A stretch of 64,000 bases of DNA, taken from assembly GCF_000003815.2 (NCBI RefSeq), contig NC_049979.1, forward strand, positions 20,516,421-20,580,420, given 5' to 3'. The notes beneath the pieces were generated by a model. It was not told the origin of the DNA. It made no database searches and saw only the letters and a program-made list of their open reading frames with translations. The stretch comes from Branchiostoma floridae (taxonomy: Eukaryota > Chordata > Leptocardii > Amphioxiformes > Branchiostomatidae). How positions within the stretch are numbered: position 1 is the first letter of the stretch; each line of letters starts with the position of its first letter. This document shows positions 47,001-58,605 of the stretch, in pieces. A program made the translations under genes and the position numbers.

Positions 47001-48025
47001 GGGGAAGTTTTTAAAGTCGAACGGTGGGTGCGTCTGTGTGTCTGCGTTTCCGCATGTATGTGGTCAGTGTAAAGGTGGGGTCACACATGCGTGTATATTC
47101 AAGTCCGTTTGAGGTGCTTATGAAGCTCTTAGTTTCTACCAGGCTCCACAGGTCGCGGGGAAAATAGTACAAATTGGACAAATATAGATACATAACATGC
47201 CAGATGAGTTAGCTGACCGAGAAGTATGGTTAGCGACCCAGCTAACTCGTCTGACATGTTACCTGTTTACGTTTGTCCAATTTCTATTATTTTTTCAACG
47301 ACCTGTAGGGCCTGGTGGAGGTAAATACTCCCATGCGCGCCACATACGGACTTAGATATATACGTAGGTGTGACACCTGCGTATATTTTCAAGTTCGCAT
47401 GATTTCCGCATGAAATTTTGTCAATACGCGGCCGTACGCCCAACATTTGGATTTTTTTTGGAATAAATCAAATTGTACGTCGAGGAGCCCATTTGGCGTT
47501 TGAATTACGACTTCAGCGTATCCATTTCGCATGAGGTGCGTATGATTGCATATGTAATGCGCAACAGAATTTTCCGTGATGCGAATAGCTGCGGAGGTAC
47601 GTATGTTGGGCGTATTCCGGACGCACACAACGTCTACCGACCGCATGCATGGCGCACCTGGCGCTAATTGCAGTCCAAACGCATTTCAGGTGTGTCAGAG
47701 GAACTGTTACAGTTTCTGTTTCATATACTTTTGTTTGCGAGCATTGCCAATAGAGCATTTTTGTTAGAGGAACACTTTGTACTACGTATACTTTTGTTTA
47801 CAGGCAGTGTAAGTAGAACATTGACAAGTAAACAGTGAAGAGGTTGGTTTTTTTGTATTTATTTGTGAAGCAGTGAAGCAGTGACACTGTACATTTACAG
47901 TAATGTGGACCATCATTTACCTTAAAGATTATATGCACTGTAAAGATTGTGTTTGCTTTCACTTTGTCCTTAATTATATTTCAGCCATACCATAGGTATG
48001 GTGAAATATATTGTATTCGTAATGT

Positions 48026-48050
48026 TTCTTTCTTTCTTTCTTTCTTTCTC
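48026..48050 (+). repeat. CTTT microsatellite
   Basis: About six CTTT units inside the Harbinger-like composite, just before the 163-bp array. Confidence 0.9.
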
Positions 48051-48083
48051 CTGTCAAATCTTCAGAACACGGTATCTCCGTTG

Positions 48084-48850
48084 TTCCTCAACCGAATGAC
48101 TTGAAATTTGGCACAAGGGTAGAGTGGGCCAATACCCTCGGGCGTTTTTTTCATTTTTTCCATATCTGTCTCTTAAATGATTTTATTAAGGTTTTTTGGT
48201 CATCTTAAGACCAAAACTGTATATTTGGGCCCCCTGTACCCTGGTATTATAACCGAATGAGCTGAAATTTGGCACAGATGTGCCTTGATAAGTCCCCCAT
48301 ATAGATTCAATATCAGTTTTGGTGTACAGTACAACAAAATGCTTATTTTTGCGATTTTTTGACCAATTTTTGACCAAAAAAGGACACTTTTGGCCCCTGT
48401 ACCCTGGTATTACAACCAAATGAGCTGAAATTTGACAGAGATGTGCCTTGATAATGCCCCCATATAAATTTAAGAACACTTTTGGTGTACAGTACAACAA
48501 AATGCTTATTTTTGCGATTTTTTGACCAATTTTTGACCAAAAAAGGACACTTTTGGCTCCTGTACCTTGGTATTGCAACCGAATGAGCTGAAATTTGACA
48601 CAGATGTGCCTTGATAATCCCTTCATATAAATTCAATAACACTTTTGGTGTACAGTGCAACAAAATGCTTATTTTTGCGATTTTTGGCCAATTTTTGACC
48701 AAAAAAAGGACACTTTTGGCTCCTGTACCCTGGTATTACAATTAAATGACCTGAAATTTGGTATAGATAGGCATTAGATACTTGGTAACAAGATTCAAGT
48801 AAAATTTTTGACATAAACAACTTTAAAATGATTAATTTTGGCACTTTTCT
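48084..48850. repeat. 163-bp tandem repeat array
   Basis: Four to five units with an exact 163-bp period, measured at GCTGAAATTTG (48261, 48424, 48587, and 48750 with a variant). Units share TGTGCCTTGATAA, CTTTTGGTGTACAGT and ACAAAATGCTTATTTTTGCG. The open frames across it arise because the period is not a multiple of three and few stops occur; no protein family is recognised. Confidence 0.9.
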
Positions 48851-48859
48851 GAGGGGAAA

Positions 48860-50090
48860 TTTGTTTTCTTTTGGCCTCCTGACGTGACCTTCCGTGACCC
48901 CGCACAGAGCCACACCTGTGCGCGTCAGCCGGAGAGTTAATTGAATCAAAGACCTAGCCAATCAGCGAAGAGGAGGCCAAAGGCTAATTAATATTCATAA
49001 GCGGGGCCTCATGATCCCGTATATAGCAGTGTTCCCGCCAGGGGGAGCAAAGCCCGCCTAAGGCTCTCGCATTTTAGACTATTCAGAAGGCTTTATATTG
49101 TATCAGTTCTTAGGGGCATATCTATGATAATCGCAGCAGTCACTTAACTTCTCTTCAGGAGTTTAGCGTAACACTGTTTCAGGTCAAACCGTCAAAGGCA
49201 ACTAAAAACAAACTTTAACGTTACTGAGTTCAACAGTACTTATAACTTGTTATCCGAAGTTGAAACGCTAGCGATGGTATTTTCGCTGCGCTGTTAGCTC
49301 CGTGCGACTGTTGTTGACGGTCTTATAACGGTATATTTTGCACCCCTGTACCCTGGTATGAGTAACATTTGGTATAGATAGGCATAATATAGTTGGTAAA
49401 ATGATCCAAGTAAAATTTTTGGCATAAAGTACTGTAAAGGGCTTAATTACAGCACTTTTTTTAGGGGAAATTGGTTTTCTTTCGTTCTCCATGCCGTGAC
49501 CTTTCGGACGTTCACCCCACAGAGCCGACATCTGCACCTGCGTCTAGCCGGCAGGAAGAGTTAATTCAATTAATGGTTCAGCCAATCAGCGAAGAGGAAA
49601 GCGAAGGCTAATTAAGATTCATAAGCGGGACCACACAATACGTTAACTTGAAGACTCAGGCCGTACAGACTTCTCGCCAGGATTTTTTCAAAGTGTCGGA
49701 CAGGGGTCCGGGGGCCGCCGAATGTCCCTGGCGGGGTCCAGGGGCAGGGCCACTGTGGGGGGGACCCAGGTGGGCGAAGCCCCCCCGGAAGCTCTTGCAT
49801 TTTAGGCTATTGAGAAGGCTTCTTTTATCAGTTTTTTTAGGGCCATATCTACGATAATCGTAGCAGTCACTTACTTCTCTTCAGCAGTTTGACTTTAAAA
49901 TATTTCGGGTCAAAGCTTCAAAGACAACTAAAACCTCATAAACAACAAACTTTAGTTAGCTCAACAGTATACAAAAATATTGTACGGGTTGCCATCCTTA
50001 GTTGAAGCGCTTATTTATAGCGCTAGTATCTTCGCTGCGCCGTTAGCCGCCGTGCGACTTTTGTTGACGGTCTGATATCCCTACGTCGCC
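48860..50090. repeat. Duplicated promoter-like block (two diverged copies)
   Basis: About 48860-49330 and 49440-50080 align: AGCCAATCAGCGAAGAGG, ATTCATAAGCGGG, GCATTTTAG then CTATT, ATAATCG(C/T)AGCAGTCACTT and GCGACTNTTGTTGACGGTCT. The first copy has CCAAT (AGCCAATCAG) about 65 bp before GTATATAGCAG, a convincing core-promoter arrangement. The second has a GC-rich insert at about 49690-49790 in place of the TATA region. No gene follows on either strand. Confidence 0.65.
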
Positions 50091-50099
50091 GCCTCGCTG

Positions 50100-51580
50100 A
50101 TATTCCCACGGACATGTTTTAAAAAAAATACCCAGCAAAAAACGCTGTTCTGCGTCAAATTCTATTCTATAAAACTCAGTGTTACAGTCTAAATATTTTG
50201 TAGAAGCACCGCTGTAGGAAAGAAGGTCCAAGCAATGTAAAACATCACGTAGCATGAAGTTCGCTGTCAACTGGCACACAGCACATGACTGTTTGAAACT
50301 CTAAGTCTAATCAACAGCCGTGTTTGATTGATAGCCGGCGGTCCTATGATGAAGTCGGCGAAAGGTGCGTTAGTTAGAAAATCTGCGTTTAGTTTTGAAA
50401 CGTAATTATAAGTTAGACAGTGGCGAGAATGATTATTTTCTCATCAATGTTTCTCTTCAGAATTATTTGAACTTAATTGTACATCTAAACAATTGGCTTA
50501 CCTGTGCAATGTTTATATGATTAATGATCAGTGTACTGAAATCATGTGTAACGTATGGCTCCTAGTCAATAGATCAGCATTTTCTCTATAGTGACCACCT
50601 GTCTATAGTGGCCACATTTCCTAGTGCTGTTGTTGTTTGGCATAAACTTTGAACATTTAAATTGTAAGTAACTTTAAACTGCCAGAGTTTCAGCCCAATA
50701 AAACACTCTCAGCGCCAGGGTATGAACAGACTGACCAGACAGACGAAAATAAATCCTCGAACAAGGTTCAATCGTATCTTCCGGGTCTGGCAGGAAGTTG
50801 TTAAACTAAAATAAGAATAGGCTCGATGGTTGATTGCATACAAAGTAAAACAGTTTAACAGTTTTACAGCTTGAAGAAAACAAACGCTCCTACAGTACCT
50901 GCACCTGCTTGATAATTATTAAATCGTATGCCCTACTTGAATAAAAAAAAGTTCATTGCAATAATAAATGTACCCACATCACAAGGAGCTTATACTTTTT
51001 TAAACTTACACCTAGTTATCGTACTGAAAATTGTTAATGACATTACATGAAGTCATTCAACAATTTTCAGTCATGATGAAAATTTTCTGAATGGAAGGTG
51101 TGATTATTGTCATTTTCTGAAAAATAGAAGCAAGCTCTGTTTTTACCTGGAGTCAATTCACAATACCAGTCCACTTTGGGGGATAATGTACTGTTAAGAG
51201 GATGTTCCATTTTTGCGCAGGGGTGATTTGGAACAGTCCAATGTTGCGTGGGAAGGGGTATGGCTGAAATATGCTGTATTTGCTCTTAAGCAAATGTCGG
51301 CCTTTCTAGTTATTCCCTATATCATCGTAGTATTTCAACTACTGTAAAAATCACACTCATATACACCACAAAACGTATTCAATATGTTTATCAAACACGT
51401 AAATTAAACAATTATGAAACCTAACGCCCTCTTTCAAAGTTGTAACAAGTCTCTATTTTGCACCTTTAGATCACGTGGTTCTACACAAAAAAGTGGAATT
51501 ATCAGAAAATAAAGTCAAATATCTGTTACACAAAATGACACGTGTGTTACACAAATTGACCCAGTACTTCAGCAGGTTCC
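50100..51580. other. Featureless interior of the composite
   Basis: AT-rich; no gene recognised. TCTATAGTGACCACCTGTCT near 50588 is an isolated remnant of the pogo/mariner-like MITE family. Confidence 0.4.
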
Positions 51581-52195
51581 TCTGCATCTTCCCTTCCCTG
51601 GAGGCTCTGTTGGGACCAGTCATGTTGATGGTGTCCTGCAAGTTGTGACCGTCTGTCCATGCCCCCGGTACAAATTCGTCGGTCCTGGCCTGGATCTGCC
51701 ATCTTTAGATGATCTGTTTTGTCTGGACTCAGATGCACCTTTGTATTCATTCCAAATCTGGAGCGTGCGTCGATCGCGCTATCCATGTGGGCATTCGTTA
51801 TACGGTCGTTCATGGTGCGTTGGGTCTGCGCTGTAAGTACGCTATGTACTCGCAATACCGCGATATCCGCGTATCAACTGCGTATAAAGCGCAAACATAT
51901 AGCGTCTTCATACCGCACTCGATTAGCGTGGGACCACTGTATTGCATATTCATAGCGTTTTGGCCACCAAACTGCGTTCGAACGATAGTTTTGTGCATGC
52001 CCAAAACTATCGGGCGTACTGGGCGTATATTTTTGTTTGTCTGCGTACTTGAAACTTTCTAAAAACGATTCAGATGCGTTTGAGGTGCGTCTTGTGCGTG
52101 CGGCCGCGTATGGAAGAAATTAGTCAAAATGTAAAAAAATGTCAAAACGGAACTCATGTGGCTTGAACATAAACGCAGGTGTGACCCCACCTTAA

Positions 52196-53740
52196 CTTCA
52201 GAGGGTCTGGATGTATTGCGATGATATTTCGGTGGATACGTCTTGGAGGACAAAGGCAGATTTCGACCTCCCGGCGGCTTCCTTGGAACTACAGCAGAAC
52301 TTCAGTTTTTGTATCTATTGTGCTGGACATGCTATGGTCTTCATTCTTAACCACCTTATGATAGCTTTTGATGTTATGAAAATGGCAACAAGTCCCCAAA
52401 TAAGGGCGTCAATTAACGTTTCCAAAATTTCTTGGCGGTAAACGATGAGTGTTTCACACTTCTGACATGCGTACGTTAGTAAAGGTGGACGTCAACATAT
52501 GACGTTATGAATCATGTAAATGTCGAAGTCATTTGCATAAACTTTGCACAAATACTAAGTAATCAAAAGAGGTATGAGGCTCTTTGGTGAAGGGGATGTA
52601 TATATTTTGATATCGTACCATATGCATGTTTAAAAAAACTCGTTGCTGTCGTAATTGTTTGACCTGGAGTAAGTTACATTATACATGTACTGCTTTACGG
52701 AAGAATTACGAAGTATTTGAAAAAAAATAAATACATGTATGTAGATAAGACAACTTCAAAAGTTATTAGAAAACAATGCAATTTGGTTTGATGTCATACC
52801 ATTTATTCGAGATCTATAAGCTGGATGTTGTCAGAAAGATAAAGAGATGAACACACCGATGTATTCTTGTATACTTACATGTATACAAGAGTCGCTGATA
52901 TATTCTCAAATATGATAATTTCAATCAGATCAAAAGATCATGTCGTCACCCGTGGTCACCATCAACATTGTACTTTTGTAAGAAACACCTATGGATAACT
53001 TCCTCAGTTCCAGTGCTAACAATGAGAACATTGTTGGAGACATTGAACTTTACTGGAAAATAGAACTAAACCTAATTATAATCAATAACCTACCCAATGT
53101 TAATGTAAGTGAAGTTAAGATCATTATCTGAAAACAAATACAGTATACCGTTTCATATAACATTTCATGATTGAAATTGGTAACGAGCAGAAGACTGCAC
53201 GAATCCCATACACATGCAAGATTACCCTCAGTGACAGACACTTGTTATAAAATAATGATTATTCTCATAACATGAATGTAGATCCTATAATCGGCTGGCT
53301 ACGGTGACCTAATGCCCTCTTCGTGCTTGCTTATTTGTGTAAAATAACATGTTTTGTGGACTGGCCAACGAAAACAAACAAGCAATCAGAAAACGGTAGA
53401 AATCAGTAAAAAAAAACGCCACCCAGAAGGTCTGTACAGGACACTATCCAGGGTTTGAACTCAGGTTGCACGGCGCGATTGTACCTTATTTTCAGGCGAA
53501 GACTGCACTGCGAGTGTCGTGCACTGCGAGTGTCGTGTTTGGATCGATTTTGCTTACTGCTAGTTTTCTGGAATATTTAACATCAATATTAAAACATTAG
53601 AACAACAGCTTGTTTTAATCTATGTCGTACGTTAATTATGCAGACTGTAATGTAAAAAAACAACAACACACAAATAAATCCCCAATAGATCAAGGAGGTT
53701 TTATCATTGATAGAACCGTTAAAGCCTCCTTGAATTTAGA
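52196..53740. repeat. Tandem-duplicated spacer, unit 3
   Basis: Continues the unit interrupted by the 5.1-kb composite (ACTTCAGAGGGTCTGGATGT onward). Includes the empty MULE site at about 52290. A short direct repeat, CACTGCGAGTGTCGT twice, lies at about 53505-53535. No gene recognised. Confidence 0.8.
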
Positions 53741-53769
53741 TCGACCACGAGGAAAGTATTCCTTTTTCT

Positions 53770-56700
53770 TCAATTCTGTGCACTTTTACGGGCCATGATG
53801 GCCGTACTGCCTACTTTGAAAAGAATTTTACCATCCACCGATGACGAATGACGCAGAAAATACTCCAAGACTGCCGACCTCATCTTGGGGTGAGCATAGA
53901 CGTTCGACGTTTGCGTCATGAAGTCGAGAAGCAGTCTTCCCGCCTCCGAATCCTCCTTGTAACACTCGGCAAGGTTGACGTCATGCTCGTCCTCAGCGAT
54001 GACGTAACTGATGCCGCTGGATTCGAGCGATCGCGTGACGTCACTAGAAGTGCGAAGACACGTCCTCAGACGATCGTTTCCATGTGGAAACCACTTCCAG
54101 ACTTCATGGTACAGTTTCCCCATGCCTCTTTTGTCTGTAAATATACGTATGCTAGTATGGTTTAAGTGCGTAGAACTGGGAACTGGAATATCTAGAACAT
54201 GGAAGCAATTTATTGAAAAGTGCTACTTTGTTCTCCAAATTTCAATACAACGTAATGCTTTCTCAGCATACCCGAAAGAATTTTGACAAACAGGTGGCCA
54301 CCATCAACCAGTTGTTCCCACATGTTCCGCAAAGTGGCGTGGTGATCGTCCACATGGTACAGAACATGTACAGCATGGGCAAGGTCAAACTTCGTACCAT
54401 CAGATTCAGAGAAATACTCTTCCGCTGTCTGTTGGCGCCAGTCAAACTTGACGGCACCGAGGCTCGTGTCTTGTTGCACCATAGCCTGGAGGATTATGAT
54501 TGACATTTTAGGTGGGAAAGATGCCCATATACCCGGCTGTGTGGAACCGCAACACATTTACACATCACTAAATTACATTAATGACACGAACTCCTTGACG
54601 ATTCTAGCATACCAGAATGTGGAAAATCGCTTTCCCTTCAAATAAATAATGTCAAATTGTATGCATGCATAATGATTTTTGAATATATGACACTTCAGGC
54701 GTCCAGTTTGGCTGTCAACGAACAGAGGGAATATTCCTAATTCACCCCTTACGGCGGCGTTATCAGAGCTTTTTGGCACACGAAGTAATAGGTGCAAAAA
54801 TTTAACTGTACATATTCTAAGTCAGGTATTTCATATAAATATTTGGGTTGTTCTAGAGTTATATTCTGGTTTCTTGATGAAGTTCCTGACTAGTATATCA
54901 CGTTAAGTTTATCACTATGTTTCTTGAATCGAACAAGAACAGGGCGAGGTACAAGTAGATGAGGGTTCCGATATATTTCCCAGACGAGTAACTCTACGTA
55001 TCTCAACTTCCGATCCCAATATCGGACTGAGTATTGTGGCTATAGAAGTTCTGATCTTTCCACTTGGACATTCCTTGATTCCTTTGAAAATTCGATCCCT
55101 GCATTGTGCATTTATTTCCCTAAGTTTTCCCTGAGTCTGCTGCAGGAGCGAAGAACTCGGCAGATCTGCATTATGCCTAGGTTACACATAGCCGAATTTG
55201 GCTCCCGAATCTCTCCCGACTATGGTTTAGGAGTGATTCGGGAGCTAGTCGGCTGTAGTCGGCTGGCGTTCGGCTGAGTCGGATGGTGTTCGGCTGGCGT
55301 TCGGCTGAGTCGGCTGGTGTTCGGCTGCTCCATCCGAATGTTTTGAAATGTTCAAAACATTCGGCTCTGAACGGCAACTCTGGAATGGGTCGGCTGGTGT
55401 TCGGCACGGTCGGCTAGTGTTCGGTTGGTGTTCGGGAGTAAGTCAGCAGTCAAATTAAATCTTAACCACGCCATAAACATTACTGATTTACTCCCAGCTT
55501 GTTTCCAACTTACCAATGATTCACCCCAAGACCTTAGACAAATATCTGCTAACTCATTCCCAAGCAAAAAGACTATTGCCAGAACGTAGACGAATCACTC
55601 CCGAACTTCACACGACCGACATCCAGCCAAAAACAAAAAGACCCATAAATGCCGCACTGGATCTAACGTTATATGTGATCTAAATTTGATCTCTTGGTGA
55701 TGTTTACAAATAGAACAAAGGACATTCTTGATTAAAAACGAAAATGAGCACTCTTTTGAAAATCGCTGATTATGTCTATTTCAAGTCGAAAAAGGGTCGG
55801 CAATCGGTTGGGGATCAGTCAGGAGTGATTCGGCAGTCTGCGGCTAGAGGTCGGGATGGTTGGTGATAGGTTAGTTAGCATTTGGGACACAGTCGGGAGT
55901 AAGTCATTTACTGGTCGGGAGGTGTTCGGGACATGTTCGGCGCTAAAAAATAGGCGTGGCCTAAACTGGTCAGACTACTCCCGAACTACTGCCGACTTGG
56001 GTCGGCTAAGAGTCGGCTAGTGTTCGGGAGCCAAAGTCGGCTATGTATAACCTAGGCATTATGGTGTACAAATGCCTTCATGGCCTAGCACCCAAGTGAC
56101 CCAACTACCTACTCAACACATTTCGTTTCAATAACCAAATCCACAGTCATAACACCAGACAAGCACAACTCCTACATAAACCTAACTACACTTCAAGAGC
56201 TGGTCAACGCACATTTGCATACAGGGCAGCTGAAATATATAATACACTTAAACCAGTGAGACAAAACAAGTAACTACTCTTAAAGCCTTCAAACAGTCTC
56301 TGATATCATAACACTGACATCTGACCTCTGATCCCAATGACTGTTCAACTACCTTATGATTTTTGTGATCTTGGGTTGTTATTGTGTATGAGTTGTTATT
56401 AGTAAGTTGCGTATATGATTTACTGATCCAAATTGGATTATTCTTTCTTATGTTCAGTCCTATTGATCAGGACAAATGGCACTGACATCTGACCTCTGAC
56501 CGCAATGACCGCACAATGACCTTATGAGTTTGTGATCTTGAGTTGTTTTTGTTATTAAGTACGAGTTATTATTCTTTTGAGTTTTCCTAAGTTGCTTGTA
56601 TGATTTACAAATCCGAATTGGATTATTGCTTTGTTATGTTCAATCCTATGTTAGTAGTTATTTTTTGTACTTTGAGTTATTATTATTGTTATAGGGCTCC

Positions 56701-57662
56701 CTTGGAATCCGGAAATCAGTTACTACGTTAACTGAAGGGACTACCCTAAAGATCAATAAATAAATAAATAGATAAATAAAGTTCACTACAATAAAGTAGA
56801 ATAGGTTTCACCAAACTGTTAAACAAATCCATTGCAAGGGATATCTAAGGATTGGAGTTTAATGATTAATGATAAAATGTTTCAATCTGAAGGAGGCTCA
56901 TAGAGCTTCTAGTCTTAATTGTTTGATGGAGCGACTAAGAGAACCTAAGGGTGTGAAGTCATCCATAAGTAAGTGTAAAAGTTGGTTATATATATAGTTT
57001 AACCCTGAGATTTGTAAGGTAAGTGTTTTTTAATGACTGTTTGTCCATATTTGGAAAAGATCATTACCTTTATTTCGTTCTCATTGATCTACAGTTTCCA
57101 GAAATGTTCTTTTTTTTACAATACCTTGAAGTCTCGCAGCATTTCTGCCGACGGTTCCACGACTCTGTTGTACACACTGCTGCGGCTTTGCATGATCTTC
57201 TTCAGGATAACGCAGTCCACTTCTCCTTCAAAAGGTAAAAACAGCAATATATGTTTCACGGTAGCTGTAATAACAGTGTCAGAGTGATGTCTGACAATGC
57301 GGTTGTACATACAATTAACAATACAACAGTCTGTTACTATATACTTCATTGGACACTCTGTGTTATGTACCAAGCTATATTCTACTCTTAGTATTTGAGT
57401 ATTTACATGAATTATTAGCCTTCGGGCATGATTTTGCAAATAAAACACTTTATATGATACCAATATCCTCACCTGATCCACTCCCGATACTGAGTACACG
57501 GACGTCGCCCCTATCCTGTCGCGGAGTCGGTACTGGAATGTTGTTCTCCAAAAACTCTTCGTAGAAGCGGGGCCGTGTCGTCTCAAACGCACCCACGTAC
57601 ACCTTGTAAGCGGCCCCCCATCGCACTGGGGAGTCCTTGATCAGCCTTCCGACTTTCAGCAT
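53770..57662 (-). CDS. HNMT-like methyltransferase, tandem copy 3 with expanded intron
   Basis: Exons 57473-57662, 57125-57225, 54272-54485 and 53770-54134 again total 870 nt and 289 aa without a stop. Motif I is SIGSGSGE; the acidic motif VVEPSAE equals the human form. Unlike copies 1 and 2 it has RWGAAYKVYVGAFETTRP near the N terminus, HAVHVLYHVDD with His in place of the active-site Gln, and GGHLFVKILSG. Intron 2 has grown to 2639 bp because a LINE, with a second LINE and a DNA transposon inside it, inserted about 9 nt after the donor (AAG/GTATTGTAAA). Splice sites are intact, so the gene is probably still expressed, but the large insert and the changed pocket residue make it the most likely to have diverged. 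Confidence 0.88.
55135..56785 (+). mobile_element. Second LINE fragment (CR1/L2-like 3' end), interrupted
   Basis: Plus-strand frame reads ICIMVYKCLHGLAP, then NYLLNTFRFNNQIHSHNTRQ and RTFAYRAAEIYNTL, the conserved C terminus of CR1/L2/Rex-type ORF2. The stretch is split by the insertion at 55176-56055. The 3' end has two tandem copies of about 165 bp (from CACTGACATCTGACCTCTGA, at about 56306 and 56480) and a tail of ATAAATAAATAAATA. Confidence 0.75.
55176..56055. mobile_element. hAT-like non-autonomous element, 880 bp, 8-bp duplication
   Basis: Inverted ends CCTAGGTTACACATAGCCGA and (other strand) CTAGGTTATACATAGCCGAC. GCATTATG flanks both sides (55168-55175, 56056-56063). Removing it restores the LINE reading ICIM/VYKCLHG. 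GTTCGGC, GTCGGCT and CGGGAG words repeat densely inside both ends. No transposase. Confidence 0.82.
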
Positions 57663-58009
57663 TTTTCTAATATTACAGATTAAGGACACGCAGACTTTTG
57701 TCAGGACGAAATTCATATAATAAGGCAGAGGTCACAGCAGGGGCAGGAGGTAGTGGGCAAAGTCCGTATTGTATCAGTGGGGTTCAACTTCAAGGACTTC
57801 AAAACTGACCGTGCTAAACTGACCTTTCTACGGGAACCATCAATTAACCTCTGCCTTCCAAGCAGTGGTTGGGATCCACTTTGTTTTGACATTTTTAAGG
57901 CATGTTTGTCAGGTTTCTTTTTGTCCATTAGCCCAAACGAAGAAAAAACATCTACCATCCAAGCAAAGGTTGAGCTCCAGTTTGGTTTGGTATTTCTAGG
58001 CATTTTTTC

Positions 58010-58085
58010 GGGCCCTCAACTTTGTCAACCCTTCAACCTACCGTAAAGGCTTATGGGAAATACCGAACGAGTCTATGATGACACG
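58010..58085. promoter_or_regulatory. Conserved upstream block, copy P3
   Basis: CAACTTTGTCAACCCTTCAA, CCTACCGTAAAGGCTTATGG, GAAATACCGAACGAGTCTAT, about 350-420 bp upstream of the HNMT-like copy 3 ATG. Homology to the tandem units stops soon after (about 58110). Confidence 0.5.
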
Positions 58086-58265
58086 AGTCCAACGCTGGGT
58101 GCGTCTGTGGGCTAAAGTCAAGTTTACGGCCTAAGAATTTTTTTCCGTGTTCGATATCCAGCCAAGTTATCGGCGGAAAATTACCGTCCCGACAACGTCG
58201 GTGCTTTACCGCACTTAGATCGCTGTGTTTTTAACCCTCGCGTCTTTACCTCCGCGGCACTCACA

Positions 58266-58605
58266 AGAACGATCGTTTAAACACGACCGGACCTTTCACT
58301 GCGACCGAGCGTTAACACACGACCGATCGTTAGAAGACGATCGGGCCTGTCACTGCGACCGATCGTTAACGCACGACTGAGTCTTACATCACGACCGGGC
58401 CTTACATCACGACCGGGCCTTACATCACGACCGGGCGTTATCCATGATCGAGCCTTACACCATGACCGAGCGTTAAATCACGATCGGAGTTGCGGGGCAC
58501 AATTCACACCTGGTTATGAAATCAATTAACACCTTTCACAACACCTTGTAAACAGGGATGTGTATTGGCCGCGGAAACAAACAAATGGTAGACTAGTTAG
58601 GCATA
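58266..58605 (+). repeat. 18-20 bp CGACCG-core array 1 plus conserved block
   Basis: About ten units such as ACATCACGACCGGGCCTT (twice identical) and AACACACGACCGATCGTT, mostly 18 bp apart. The array is followed by a block containing CACCTGGTTATGA, GGATGTGTATTGGCCGCGGA and GACTAGTTAGGCA. The same order recurs at 58811-59170. No coding potential. Confidence 0.8.

Larger units (their letters stand above)
47073..52192. mobile_element. 5.1-kb composite with Harbinger-like ends and TAA duplication
   Basis: Outer inverted ends AGGTGGGGTCACACATGCGT and (other strand) AGGTGGGGTCACACCTGCGT, flanked by TAA (47070-47072, 52193-52195). The sister spacer at about 43631 reads GCGTAACTTCAG with one TAA, an exact empty site. 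A three-base TAA/TTA duplication fits PIF/Harbinger. GCGTA words crowd both ends. A related inverted pair inside (right end near 47376) shows that elements of one family nest or abut at the left side. No transposase or DDE protein is visible; the middle is other repeat sequence. Confidence 0.75.
54640..57115 (-). mobile_element. LINE fragment in HNMT-3 intron 2 (interrupted)
   Basis: Reading minus from 57115: INENEIKVMIFSKYGQTVIK, then MDLFNSLVKPILLYCSEL near 56800 (reverse-transcriptase and thumb motifs), a break, then the C-terminal part with RGELGIFPLFVDSQTGRLK near 54720. It belongs to the family at 24305-25255 (shared nucleotide words TTGAATCGAACAAGAACAGG and CCCA(A/G)TATCGG). Decayed and non-functional. 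Confidence 0.75.

Noticed and set aside
48186-48702. Repetitive open frames reading HFVVLYTK... as a protein family
   Set aside because: They follow the 163-bp array, whose period is not a multiple of three; frames shift between units and no start or domain fits.
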